Origin: an uncultured Oscillospiraceae bacterium
GTDB lineage: Bacteria > Bacillota > Clostridia > Oscillospirales > Oscillospiraceae
DNA length: 17,650 bases
Reading direction: 5' to 3'
NCBI GenBank assembly: GCA_934646185.1
Contig: CAKUEH010000044.1
Location: forward strand, 1-17,650
The position numbers were made by a program, and so were the translations under genes. The notes beneath the pieces are model-generated. The model was not told where the DNA came from. It ran no database searches and worked only from the letters and a program-made list of their open reading frames with translations. Within the stretch, counting starts at the first letter, position 1. Each line of letters starts with the position of its first letter. Below, one piece after another: positions 1-7,796 of this stretch.

Positions 1-599
1 ATATTGCCGAACAGGTCGTGGTCGCCCGCGGCGTCGAAGAACTCGGTCTTCATGGGGCCGGGGCAGACGGCGGTGACGGAAATGCCCTTGGGCCGCAGCT
101 CGTCGGCGATGCCGCCGGTGAAAGCGGAGACATACGCCTTGGATGCGCTGTAGACCGTCATGCGGGGCGTGGGGCAGAAGGCCGCGATGGACGAAACGTT
201 GATGATCCTTGCGCCGCGCGTCATGAACGGCACGACGGTCTGCGTGACCATGGTCAGCGCGCGGACATTGAGATCAACGACGCGCATGACGTCTGCCGGG
301 GACGCGCTTGAGCCGATATTGCCCGTCGTGCCGCAGCCCGCGTTGTTGACGAGCACGCGCACGTCGGCCTTCTGCTCGGCGAGCTTTTCGCCGAGATAGC
401 GGAAGCTTTTGGGGTCGAGCAGATTCAGACCCATGCAGACGAATTTCTTTTCCGGGAACTGCTGGGCCAGCTCTTCAAGCTTGCCCACGCGGCGCGCGAT
501 GAGCCAGAATTCCTCGATCTCCGGAAACTCCCGCACGAGCTGACGCGTGAACTCCGCGCCGAGTCCGGCGGATGCGCCGGTGATAACGGCCGCGGTCAT
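1..599 (-). CDS. Short-chain dehydrogenase/reductase (SDR), 3' end cut off by window edge
   Basis: This is an NAD(P)-dependent oxidoreductase of the classical SDR family; the substrate cannot be told from sequence. The visible 199 residues carry the Rossmann glycine motif TGASAGLG (residues 7-14), the NNAG motif (85-88), the active-site serine in INVSS (133-137) and the YSASK catalytic Tyr-Lys pair (Y150, K154). The PG motif CPGPMKTEF follows at 179-187. Classical SDRs are about 250 residues, so roughly the last 50 lie outside the window. The ATG start overlaps the stop of the cyclophilin gene in an ATGA arrangement, which suggests translational coupling and places it last in the visible operon. 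It has no obvious link to translation and is probably a passenger on the transcript (inference). Confidence 0.9.
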   Translation of the reverse strand, partial: MTAAVITGASAGLGAEFTRQLVREFPEIEEFWLIARRVGKLEELAQQFPEKKFVCMGLNLLDPKSFRYLGEKLAEQKADVRVLVNNAGCGTTGNIGSSASPADVMRVVDLNVRALTMVTQTVVPFMTRGARIINVSSIAAFCPTPRMTVYSASKAYVSAFTGGIADELRPKGISVTAVCPGPMKTEFFDAAGDHDLFGN

Positions 600-1135
600 C
601 CGCGTCCGTAGGGGTCGCGGAGCCTGGTGGGTTCGGGATATTCCTCGCCCTTCGTATCGACGCGGATGGAGGCAATCTTCTGCTCGGTGAGCGGACGGTC
701 GTTCCCGTCGGTCTTCACAGCGGCGATCCTGTCGACGACATCCATGCCCTCGAGCACCTTGCCGAAGGCCGCGTACTGGCCGTCGAGGAATTCGCCGTCT
801 TCATGCATGATGAAGAACTGGCTGCCGGCGGAGTTGGCCGCCTGCGCGCGGGCCATGGACAGAACGCCGCGCTTGTGGCTGAGGTTGTTCTGCACGCCGT
901 TCAGCTTGAATTCGCCCTTGATGCAGTAGCCGGGGCCGCCGGTGCCGGTGCCCTTGGGGCAGCCGCCCTGGATCATGAAGCCGGCGATGACGCGGTGGAA
1001 GATCAGACCGTCGTAAAAGCCCTTGTTGGCAAGGGAGATCATGTTGTACACGCTCTGCGGGGCCTTTTCGGGGTAGAGCTCGCAGACGATCTTGCCGCCG
1101 TCTGCCATTGTGAGGGTCATGATGGGATTTTCCAT
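596..1135 (-). CDS. Cyclophilin-type peptidyl-prolyl cis-trans isomerase
   Basis: The 179-residue protein is a single-domain cyclophilin, which catalyses cis-trans isomerisation of X-Pro bonds during protein folding. Visible family motifs are FHRVIAGFMIQGG (46-58, including the catalytic Arg and the Phe and Gln of the pocket), ARAQAANSAGSQFFIM (95-110) and FGKV (124-127). There is no signal peptide or lipobox, so it should be cytoplasmic. After the core there is a short charged tail ending in DPYGRG. The start ATG lies four bases after the smpB stop and is preceded by AAGGAC. The stop overlaps the next gene's start (ATGA). It is probably co-transcribed with smpB from the promoter at 1631-1660. 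Confidence 0.93.
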   Translation of the reverse strand: MENPIMTLTMADGGKIVCELYPEKAPQSVYNMISLANKGFYDGLIFHRVIAGFMIQGGCPKGTGTGGPGYCIKGEFKLNGVQNNLSHKRGVLSMARAQAANSAGSQFFIMHEDGEFLDGQYAAFGKVLEGMDVVDRIAAVKTDGNDRPLTEQKIASIRVDTKGEEYPEPTRLRDPYGRG

Positions 1136-1139
1136 GGGA

Positions 1140-1595
1140 TTACCGTCCTTTCATTGCGCGGTCGATCTGGCGCTTGGCGTCCTTCTTCGCGGCGTCGTCA
1201 CGCTTGTCGTAGAGCTTTTTGCCTCTTGCGAGCGCGACCTCGACCTTGACAAGACTGCCGCGGAAATAGACGCTCAGCGGGATCAGCGCATATCCGTCCT
1301 GCTTCACCTTGCCGTACAGCCGCATGATCTCACGCTTGTGCATGAGCAGCCTGCGCGGGCGAAGCGGGTCTTTGTTGAAGATATTGCCCTGCTCATAGGG
1401 CGCGATGTGCATCTGCCGGATGAAGAGCTGGCCGTCCTTGATCTGGCACCAGGCTTCCTTCAGGCTGAGCGTGCCGAGGCGGATGGATTTGACCTCCGTT
1501 CCGGTGAGCTCGATGCCGGCCTCGAATTTTTCATCGATAAAATATTCGTGGAATGCCTTCTGATTCCGCGCGGCGATCTTCACGCCCTCCGCCAT
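1140..1595 (-). CDS. smpB: SsrA-binding protein SmpB
   Basis: SmpB binds tmRNA and delivers it to ribosomes stalled on mRNA without a stop codon (trans-translation). The protein begins AEGVKIAARNQKAFHEYFI and contains the family motifs GIELTGTEVKSIR, APYEQGN and RPRRLLMHKREI. It ends in a Lys/Arg-rich tail (KKLYDKRDDAAKKDAKRQ, then IDRAMKGR) of the kind that enters the mRNA channel. A GTG codon three codons upstream is in frame, but the GGAGG at 1604-1608 is eight bases before the ATG at 1593-1595 and overlaps that GTG, so I chose the ATG (151 residues, normal for the family). A perfect consensus promoter lies just upstream. The tmRNA gene itself is not in the window. Confidence 0.97.
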   Translation of the reverse strand: MAEGVKIAARNQKAFHEYFIDEKFEAGIELTGTEVKSIRLGTLSLKEAWCQIKDGQLFIRQMHIAPYEQGNIFNKDPLRPRRLLMHKREIMRLYGKVKQDGYALIPLSVYFRGSLVKVEVALARGKKLYDKRDDAAKKDAKRQIDRAMKGR

Positions 1596-1630
1596 CGCGC
1601 ACACCTCCCTCCGGCAATCATACGATGTGT

Positions 1631-1660
1631 ATTATATTCCAAATATAGCGGCGATGTCAA
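1631..1660 (-). promoter_or_regulatory. Perfect consensus sigma-A promoter ahead of smpB
   Basis: On the minus strand TTGACA (1655-1660) is separated by 18 bases from TATAAT (1631-1636). Both hexamers match the housekeeping consensus exactly. The promoter sits inside the last codons of the acetyltransferase gene and would start transcription near 1624, about 29 bases before the smpB ATG. It should let smpB, the cyclophilin and the dehydrogenase be transcribed separately from the upstream nusA operon. Confidence 0.75.
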
Positions 1661-2192
1661 GCGTTTTCCGGTACTGCGTGTACGCCACGACACGATCCAG
1701 CAGATAGTGCTGGAATGCGCGGCACTGCTCCGGGCGCAGATCCCGGTCCGCCATGATGACGAGCGGGACGATGGGGCTGCCGCCCTGAAATGGGAGCTGC
1801 ACGTGCCGGTACGGCTGCGCCCGCAGGCCGTTTCGCTCATAAAAGCGCTTGCGGCGGCAGGTGCGCGCGTCCTCCGGCGGCTCGATCTCCAGGATCAGGG
1901 GCTTGTCCCGCCCCAGCAGCTGCTGCAGCAGCTCCGTGCCGCAGCCCTGCCCGCGCAGGGACGGCTGAACGGCAAAATGCTCGAGATAGGAGAAGTCCTC
2001 CGTTTCCCACAAAAACACGTCTGCCAGCAGGTCTCCCGCTTCGACCGCGCCGAGCGGGGAAAAGTCTGCGTCCTGCATCGCGCGCAGATGATCCTCCCGC
2101 GTGCGCCGCTCGTTGGGCGGGAAGCTGGCCTCGTAAAGGGTGAATGACGCTTCAAACAGCGGGTGGGAAGCGCCGATGCGTTCAAGATTCAT
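1632..2192 (-). CDS. GNAT-family N-acetyltransferase
   Basis: The 186-residue protein transfers an acetyl group from acetyl-CoA to an unknown amine. The key evidence is the acetyl-CoA-binding motif A, LRGQGCGTELLQQLL (79-93), preceded by the strand YLEHFAVQPS and followed by a beta-strand LILEIEPPE. FYERNGL (117-123) is the usual motif B region. The start ATG overlaps the ribF stop by four bases (ATGA), so it is likely translated by coupling with ribF. It is not RimI by its sequence signatures, and I cannot assign a substrate. Its 3' end contains the promoter for smpB. Confidence 0.85.
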   Translation of the reverse strand: MNLERIGASHPLFEASFTLYEASFPPNERRTREDHLRAMQDADFSPLGAVEAGDLLADVFLWETEDFSYLEHFAVQPSLRGQGCGTELLQQLLGRDKPLILEIEPPEDARTCRRKRFYERNGLRAQPYRHVQLPFQGGSPIVPLVIMADRDLRPEQCRAFQHYLLDRVVAYTQYRKTLDIAAIFGI

Positions 2193-3082
2193 GTCTGATA
2201 AAAGTCTGCGACCAGCTGCCGGTCGTACAGCACGCGGGTGCGGAGCGCCTCGAGGCTCTCAAAGCGCATTTCGCCGCGCAGATGTTCTTCCAGCCAGACC
2301 GCAAGCTCCTTTCCGTACAGATCGCCGGAGAAGCCGATCAGATTGGCCTCCAGCACCGGCGCGGGCAGCGCGCCGAGCGTCGGATGGACGCCGATGTTGA
2401 CGCAGGCGGGATAGCGCCTGCCGTCGAGCTCCGCCTCCGCGCGGTAGACGCCGAAAGCGGGGATGAGCACATCCGGGGAAAACGGCAGATTGGCCGTCGG
2501 GAAGCCGAGCCCCGCGCCCCGGCCCGCGCCCTTCTGCACGGTGCCGGTGACGAGCTGGCCGTGGCCGAGCAGACGCGCGGCGGCCTTACAATCGCCGGAG
2601 CGCAGAAGCGCGCGGATGGCCGTCGAGCTGACGCACTGCCCGTCCAGACGGATCTCCGGGATGACGTCGCAGCCGACGCCGAGCGCGCGGCATTTCTCGC
2701 GCAGCCGGTCGGGGTTTCCCTGGCCCCGGTCGCCGAAGTGAAAGTCGTGCCCGCAGACCACATGGCGGGCATGCAGCTGCCGGACGAGATAGTCCTCGAT
2801 GAAGGTCTCCCACGGCATGCGCATCATCGCCTCGTCAAAGTGCGCAAAGATCACCTCTTCGATGCCGCACAGCCTGCGCATGAGAAGCTCGCGCTCGGCC
2901 ATGGTATTGAGAAGCGGCACGCGCGTCCCGAACACGAGCGTATCCGGATGCGTGTCAAAGCTCATGGCCGCCGGGGTAAGGCCCAGCGCCTGCGCGCGCT
3001 CGCGCGTTTTGTTCAGAAGCGCGGCGTGGCCCAGATGGATGCCGTCGAAAAAGCCCAGCGCCAGAACGCGGTCATGTTGCAC
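2189..3082 (-). CDS. ribF: Bifunctional riboflavin kinase / FAD synthetase
   Basis: RibF phosphorylates riboflavin to FMN and adenylates FMN to FAD. The N-terminal nucleotidyltransferase domain shows ALGFFDGIHLGH (8-19, with the HLGH ATP motif), CGHDFHFG (110-117) and VSSTAIR (151-157). The C-terminal flavokinase domain shows GRGAGLGFPTANL (188-200) and NIGVHPTLG (229-237), with the catalytic-type Glu in VLEANLIGF (243-251). The length of 297 residues is normal for the family. The start is GTG at 3080-3082 with GAGGTG seven bases upstream. It overlaps the truB end by 11 bases and the next gene by four, so it belongs to the same transcript. A truB-ribF neighbourhood is common in bacteria. Confidence 0.96.
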   Translation of the reverse strand: MQHDRVLALGFFDGIHLGHAALLNKTRERAQALGLTPAAMSFDTHPDTLVFGTRVPLLNTMAERELLMRRLCGIEEVIFAHFDEAMMRMPWETFIEDYLVRQLHARHVVCGHDFHFGDRGQGNPDRLREKCRALGVGCDVIPEIRLDGQCVSSTAIRALLRSGDCKAAARLLGHGQLVTGTVQKGAGRGAGLGFPTANLPFSPDVLIPAFGVYRAEAELDGRRYPACVNIGVHPTLGALPAPVLEANLIGFSGDLYGKELAVWLEEHLRGEMRFESLEALRTRVLYDRQLVADFYQT

Positions 3083-3962
3083 GTGTGTTCACCTCGAAAA
3101 AGCTCTTGATGGTGGTAAGAAGTCCGTTTTCCACGCGGCCGAGCAGCAGAAATTCGCCGTCCTCGGCGTAGACGCGGTATGTGCCGGGCCTGAACTGCCA
3201 GTCCTTGATCTGCGCGCCGTTTTTGAGCTTCGCAGCCTGGCCCATCGTAACGATGAGCGGCGGATGCATCGAAAAAACAGCGTCGACGGGCATGAGAAGC
3301 GCCTGCGGAGCCTGCTCCGCCGCAAAGTTCAGCACCTGCTGCATCGTGACGGACTGCGAGAGCGTAAAGCTCCCGGCGCGCGTCCGGCGCAGGGACGACA
3401 TGCACCCGCCGCAGCCGAGCGCACGGCCCAGATCGTGGCAGAGCGTGCGCACGTATGTCCCCTTGGAGCAGCGGACGCGCAGAAGATAGTCCGCGCCCGC
3501 GCCCTCCAGCAGCTCCAGCTCATGGATGGTGACGCTGCGGGGCTTCCGCTCGACCTCCTGCCCTCTGCGGGCCAGCTCATAGAGCTTCTGTCCGCCGATT
3601 TTGATGGCGGAGTACATGGGCGGGATCTGCTCGATGGGGCCGAGGAACTGCCGGAGCGCCGCCTGCACGTCCTCCCGCGTGACGGTCACCGGGTGCGTTT
3701 CGAGCGTATTCCCACTCGTGTCCTGCGTGTCGGTCACTGCGCCGAGGCGCAATCCCGCGACGTATTCCTTTTCCGCCGATTCCAGAAATTCCGCCGCTCT
3801 TGTCGCGCGGCCGATAAAAATGGGCAGAACGCCGGTGGCCATCGGGTCGAGCGTGCCGCCATGGCCGACGCGGCGTTCATGAAACACGCCGCGCAGCTTG
3901 GCCGCAACGTCCTGACTCGTCCATCCGGCGCTCTTGTCGATCACAAGGATTCCGTTTGCCAT
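3072..3962 (-). CDS. truB: tRNA pseudouridine(55) synthase TruB
   Basis: TruB converts U55 of the tRNA T-loop to pseudouridine and also acts as a tRNA folding chaperone. The start region MANGILVIDKSAGWTSQDV is typical, and the catalytic motif GHGGTLDPMATGVLP (33-47) contains the nucleophile Asp39. KEYVAGLRLG (65-74) and YELARRGQEVER also match the family. The frame is open much further upstream, but AAAGGAG six bases before the ATG at 3960-3962, only ten bases after the nrnA stop, fixes the start and gives 296 residues. The C-terminal part (after about 240) looks like the PUA-like region, GTYRVYAEDGEFLLLGR. It is within the nusA operon and overlaps ribF. Confidence 0.97.
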   Translation of the reverse strand: MANGILVIDKSAGWTSQDVAAKLRGVFHERRVGHGGTLDPMATGVLPIFIGRATRAAEFLESAEKEYVAGLRLGAVTDTQDTSGNTLETHPVTVTREDVQAALRQFLGPIEQIPPMYSAIKIGGQKLYELARRGQEVERKPRSVTIHELELLEGAGADYLLRVRCSKGTYVRTLCHDLGRALGCGGCMSSLRRTRAGSFTLSQSVTMQQVLNFAAEQAPQALLMPVDAVFSMHPPLIVTMGQAAKLKNGAQIKDWQFRPGTYRVYAEDGEFLLLGRVENGLLTTIKSFFEVNTRAT

Positions 3963-3972
3963 AGGGTCTCCT

Positions 3973-4920
3973 TTAAAGTGTGACGCCGCTGTCGCGCAGC
4001 GCCTGCAAAATGGCTGTTTTCGCGCCCGCGATGCCGCCCGGGACGCTGGCGCCCGCCGCCGCGGCATGACCGCCGCCGCCGAGCAGGCCGCAGATCTTCG
4101 CCGCGTCATACGGCGCTTCGGTGCGCAGGCTGATCTTGCCGAGGCCGTCCTCGACCTCGCGGATCATGACGCCGATGCGCACGCCCTCGATGCTGCGGGC
4201 AAAGCCGGAGATCGAGTCCAGATCGTCCTCCGTGGCGTTGAATTCCGCGAGCAGACATTTCGGCATGACGCACACGCCGACGGTTCCGTCCGCGTAAAAC
4301 TCCATCGTGTCCGTGAGCTTCGCCTCCAGCCGGAGACGGGAAAAGCTCTTGGTGTCGAAAAAGAGCTTGTTGATGGGATATACGTCCGCACCCGCCTCGA
4401 TCAGCGCAGCCGCCGTGCGGTGGGTGTTGGCCGTGGTGTTGGAGAATTTGAAGCAGCCCGTGTCGGTCGAGACCGCGACATACAGACATTCCGCGATCCG
4501 CTTCGTGACCGTCACGCCGAGCGCCTGCAAAAGCGCGTACACGATCTCGCCGCAGGCGGCCTTGTCCGCCTCGACGAGCTTCGGGCAGGCGAGCGAGTTG
4601 CTGCCGTGATGGTCGACCGCGCAGACGGGCGTGAGGCCCATGCGCACGGCGTCGAAGGACAAAAGCCCCTCGGACGCGATGTCCGTCGAAACGACCGTCG
4701 CGTTCGCGGGCGGCGCGTCGCAGACGAGCCCGTCCAGAAACGGCTGAAAGCGCGGCGTAAACTGCTCGTTTTTCAGCACGAACGCCGTCTTGCCGAGCTG
4801 CCGCAGGCCGAGGCACAGCGCGCTCGCGCAGCCGATGGCATCGCCGTCCGGGCGGCGGTGGGTCAGAATGATAAAGTTATCATGCGCGCGCACAAACGCG
4901 CAGAATTCAGCCCTCGTCAT
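3973..4920 (-). CDS. nrnA: DHH-family phosphoesterase, NrnA-type nano-RNase / pAp phosphatase
   Basis: NrnA-type enzymes degrade RNA fragments of 2-5 nucleotides and dephosphorylate pAp. The 315-residue protein has the DHH-domain motifs in order: HRRPDGDAIG (21-30), the Asp in VSTDIAS (77-83), VDHHGSN (102-108, the DHH triad) and STDTGCF in the middle. The C-terminal DHHA1 domain carries GLLGGGGHAAAAG (278-290). All expected metal-binding residues are present. The start at 4918-4920 overlaps the rbfA stop by 14 bases, and an upstream in-frame extension inside rbfA was discarded. Position between rbfA and truB is the usual one in Firmicutes. NrnA/B substrate preference cannot be settled from sequence. 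Confidence 0.93.
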   Translation of the reverse strand: MTRAEFCAFVRAHDNFIILTHRRPDGDAIGCASALCLGLRQLGKTAFVLKNEQFTPRFQPFLDGLVCDAPPANATVVSTDIASEGLLSFDAVRMGLTPVCAVDHHGSNSLACPKLVEADKAACGEIVYALLQALGVTVTKRIAECLYVAVSTDTGCFKFSNTTANTHRTAAALIEAGADVYPINKLFFDTKSFSRLRLEAKLTDTMEFYADGTVGVCVMPKCLLAEFNATEDDLDSISGFARSIEGVRIGVMIREVEDGLGKISLRTEAPYDAAKICGLLGGGGHAAAAGASVPGGIAGAKTAILQALRDSGVTL

Positions 4921-5287
4921 TGGCCTTTTCCGCCTCCCGCGCGGCCTCCTGCCGTTCGAGCTTCTCGAGAAGATCGAACATGTGCGCGCCGTATTTGAGA
5001 GAATCGTCGAGCGTGAAGACAAGCTCCGGCGTGTAGCGCAGCTGCAGCCGGCTGCCGAGCTCGCGCCGCAGCCAGCCGCCCGCGGACTTCAGTCCGCGCA
5101 GTGCGTCCTGCGACCGGGCCTCTTCCAGCACGCTCACATAAATTTTACTGTAGCGCAGATCGGGCGTGGTGTCCACGCGCGTGATGGAGATCATGGTCTG
5201 CACCCGCGGGTCCTTTAACGAGCGGATCAGCTCCGCCAGCTCCCGCTGGATCTCCTCATTGATCCGGCCGATTCGATTGGAAGCCAT
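4907..5287 (-). CDS. rbfA: 30S ribosome-binding factor A
   Basis: RbfA binds the 30S subunit near helix 1 of 16S rRNA and helps late small-subunit maturation, especially in the cold. The 126-residue protein starts MASNRIGRINEEIQRELAEL and contains KDPRV (25-29), TPDLRYSKIYVSV (41-53) and the KH-type segment LRRELGSRLQLRYTPELVF, followed by DDSLKYG. I chose the ATG at 5285-5287 over an in-frame ATG five codons upstream because AAGGAGG lies correctly before it and the upstream codon overlaps that site. It follows infB after a 61-base gap that contains a strong hairpin and overlaps nrnA. The C-terminal tail is Glu/Ala-rich. Confidence 0.96.
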   Translation of the reverse strand: MASNRIGRINEEIQRELAELIRSLKDPRVQTMISITRVDTTPDLRYSKIYVSVLEEARSQDALRGLKSAGGWLRRELGSRLQLRYTPELVFTLDDSLKYGAHMFDLLEKLERQEAAREAEKANDEG

Positions 5288-5300
5288 AGTACCTCCTTGC

Positions 5301-5340
5301 AAAAATCAGGCTGGTCAGCGCCGCTTTGCGGCGCTGACCA
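5301..5340 (-). terminator. Terminator-like hairpin between infB and rbfA
   Basis: On the minus strand a perfect 13-bp GC-rich stem (TGGTCAGCGCCGC / GCGGCGCTGACCA, 5312-5324 with 5328-5340) with a three-base AAA loop is followed seven bases later by five T residues (5301-5305). The spacing between stem and T-run is longer than in a standard intrinsic terminator. It may cause partial termination, pausing, or mark and protect a processed 3' end of the infB mRNA. Genes continue on the same strand directly after it. Confidence 0.6.
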
Positions 5341-5348
5341 TACCGTCT

Positions 5349-7781
5349 TTACTCCTTGATCTGCTCCATGACGAAGCACTCGAAAATGTCGCCTTCCTTG
5401 ATGTCGTTGAATTTCTCGATCGACATGCCGCATTCGTAGCCGGCCGCGACCTCCTTGACGGCGTCCTTGAAGCGCTGCAAAGAGCCGAGCTTTCCTTCGT
5501 GGATGACGATATTGTCGCGCAGGACGCGGACAGACGCGTCGCGCGTGATCTTGCCGTCCTTGACATAGCAGCCCGCGATGGTGCCGATGGCGGAGACCTT
5601 GTAGGTCTGCCGGACCTCGGCGTGGCCGATGATAGCCTCGCGGAATTTGGGCGCGAGCATGCCCTTCATGGCATCGGTGATCTCGTTGATGGCGTCATAA
5701 ATGACGCGGTACATACGCATGTCGACCTTGTCGCGCTTCGCGGCGGCCTGCGCCAGCTCGTTCGGGCGGACGTTAAAGCCGATGACGATGGCGTTGGACG
5801 TGGAGGCGAGCAGAATATCGGACTCGTTGATCGCACCGACACCCGCGTGGATGACGCGCACGCGCACCTCTTCGTTCGACAGCTTTTCAAGAGACGCCTT
5901 GACGGCCTCTGCAGAGCCTTGGACGTCCGCCTTGACGATGAGGTTCAGCTCCTTCATTTCGCCCTCCTGCAGCTTGGAGAAGAGGCTTTCGAGCGTGACC
6001 TTCTGGTTGAGCTTGTTGGCGTCGTCCTTGATCTTCTGCTTGCGCTGCTCGACGAGCTGACGCGCCATGCGCTCGTCGGAGACGACGCTGAATTCGTCGC
6101 CGGGGGACGGGACCTCGGCAAGGCCGGTGATCTCGACCGGGACGGACGGGCCGGCAGCCTTGACCTGCGCGCCCTTGTCGTTCGTCATGACGCGCACGCG
6201 GCCCACGGCCGTGCCCGCGATGATGAGGTCGGACTGATGGAGCGTGCCGTTCTGCACGAGCAGCGTCGCGATCGGGCCGCGGTTTTTATCCAGCCGCGCC
6301 TCGAGGACGCAGCCCTTGCCCGCGCGGTTCGGGTTGGCCTTGAGCTCTTCCATCTCGGCGGTCAGGATGACCGTCTCGAGCAGCTCGTCAATGCCGTCGC
6401 CTGTCTTGGCGGAGATCTTGCAGACCTCGGTCTCGCCGCCCCATTCCGCCGGCGTCAGACCGTGCTCGGTCAGCTGGGTCAGAATGCGGTCGGGGTTCGC
6501 GCCGTGCTTATCCATCTTGTTGACGGCCACGATGATGGGGATCTCGGCGGCCTTGGCATGGTTGATGGCCTCGATGGTCTGCGGCATGATGCCGTCGTCC
6601 GCGGCAACGACGAGAATGGCGATATCAGTGCACATCGCGCCGCGCGCGCGCATCTCGGTAAAGGCCGCGTGGCCCGGGGTATCGAGGAAGGTGATGGGCT
6701 GGCCGTTAATTTCAACGGTATACGCGCCGATGTGCTGCGTGATGCCGCCGGCCTCGCCGGCCGCGACCTTCGCGTGGCGGATATAGTCGAGCAGGCTCGT
6801 CTTGCCGTGGTCGACGTGGCCCATGACGACCACGACGGGCGGGCGGGTGACGAGCTCGTCGGCGGTGTCCTGATGGTCGTCGAACAGACGCTCCTCGATG
6901 GTGACGATGACCTCGCGCTCGACCTTGCAGCCGAGCTCGGTGGCGACGAATTCCGCCGTGTCAAAGTCGATGGTCTGGTTGACCGTGGCCATGACGCCGT
7001 TTTTGAGCAGGCACTTGATGACCTCGGCCGCCGTCTTCTTCATGCGGGAGGCCAGCTCGCCGACGGTGATCTCATCGGGGATCTTGACGACCAGCTGCGC
7101 CTTCTTGGCGATCTCGAGCTGCAGCCTGCGCATCTTTTCCTGTTCCTCGGAGCGGGACTTTGTGCCGAAGCGCTTGGCCTGCTGCTGCTTTTTATTCTTG
7201 TTGCCGATCTTCTGCTTGCCGCTGGAATAATTCTGCACGCGGTCGGAGACGAGCGAGTCGACGCGGTCGTCGTAGCGGTCGGCGTTGACCGTGACGGCGC
7301 TGGTGTCGATGACGCGGCGCTCACGCTTGCGCTCGGGCTGCGGCTGCTTGGCCGCGGGCTGCTGGGCATTCTGCTGCGGGCGGGGCTGGCCGCCTGCCTG
7401 CTGCGGACGCTGGAAGCCCTGCTGCTGCGGGCGCGGCGCGCCGCCCTGCTGCGGACGCGGCTGGTTCTGGCCGCCCTGCGGGCGCTGCTGGCTTCCGGCC
7501 TGCGCGTTCTGCGCGGGTGCGGCGGGCTTGGCCTGCTGCGCGGGCGCGGGAGCGGGCGCTTCCTTCTTTGCCGCGGCCGCGGCAAAGACCTGCTCGATCG
7601 AATCGATCTGGTTCTGCTGCGTGATATAGTCGAAAATCACGTTCAGCTGGTCTTCCGATAAATTCTGGGAGCTGCTTTTCGGCTTTTCGTAGAATTTCCC
7701 GACGATCTCGATCAGCTTCTTGGCCGGCATCGCAAAATCGTCCGCGACATCCTTGATCTTCTGTTTCACTTCAATACTCAA
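5349..7781 (-). CDS. infB: Translation initiation factor IF-2
   Basis: IF-2 is the GTPase that places fMet-tRNA on the 30S subunit and promotes subunit joining. Reading from the N-terminus there is an IF2_N-type domain (KIKDVADDFAMPAKKLIEIV, residues 8-27), a Gln/Pro-rich linker (about 65-150), a basic stretch, a second IF2_N-like segment (ITVGELASRMKKTAAEVI), the G domain with GHVDHGKT (321-328), DTPGH and NKMDK, and the C-terminal beta-barrel domains ending in IKEGDIFECF. A GTG at 7788-7790 is in frame, but it overlaps the GGAGG (7790-7794). The TTG at 7779-7781 has an eight-base spacing, so I chose TTG (810 residues). The gene begins just after the L7Ae-type gene and should be co-transcribed with nusA. 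Confidence 0.97.
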   Translation of the reverse strand: MSIEVKQKIKDVADDFAMPAKKLIEIVGKFYEKPKSSSQNLSEDQLNVIFDYITQQNQIDSIEQVFAAAAAKKEAPAPAPAQQAKPAAPAQNAQAGSQQRPQGGQNQPRPQQGGAPRPQQQGFQRPQQAGGQPRPQQNAQQPAAKQPQPERKRERRVIDTSAVTVNADRYDDRVDSLVSDRVQNYSSGKQKIGNKNKKQQQAKRFGTKSRSEEQEKMRRLQLEIAKKAQLVVKIPDEITVGELASRMKKTAAEVIKCLLKNGVMATVNQTIDFDTAEFVATELGCKVEREVIVTIEERLFDDHQDTADELVTRPPVVVVMGHVDHGKTSLLDYIRHAKVAAGEAGGITQHIGAYTVEINGQPITFLDTPGHAAFTEMRARGAMCTDIAILVVAADDGIMPQTIEAINHAKAAEIPIIVAVNKMDKHGANPDRILTQLTEHGLTPAEWGGETEVCKISAKTGDGIDELLETVILTAEMEELKANPNRAGKGCVLEARLDKNRGPIATLLVQNGTLHQSDLIIAGTAVGRVRVMTNDKGAQVKAAGPSVPVEITGLAEVPSPGDEFSVVSDERMARQLVEQRKQKIKDDANKLNQKVTLESLFSKLQEGEMKELNLIVKADVQGSAEAVKASLEKLSNEEVRVRVIHAGVGAINESDILLASTSNAIVIGFNVRPNELAQAAAKRDKVDMRMYRVIYDAINEITDAMKGMLAPKFREAIIGHAEVRQTYKVSAIGTIAGCYVKDGKITRDASVRVLRDNIVIHEGKLGSLQRFKDAVKEVAAGYECGMSIEKFNDIKEGDIFECFVMEQIKE

Positions 7782-7796
7782 TACAGCCACCTCCAG

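Noticed and set aside
1092..4998. Long plus-strand frames antisense to smpB, ribF, truB and nrnA
   Set aside because: All overlap recognised genes on the other strand and show only GC-driven, low-information translations.
5166..7661. An 831-residue open frame on the plus strand across infB
   Set aside because: It is antisense to the well-supported infB gene and arises from GC-rich codon bias; its translation has no recognisable domain and is biased in Leu, Asp, Gly and Arg.
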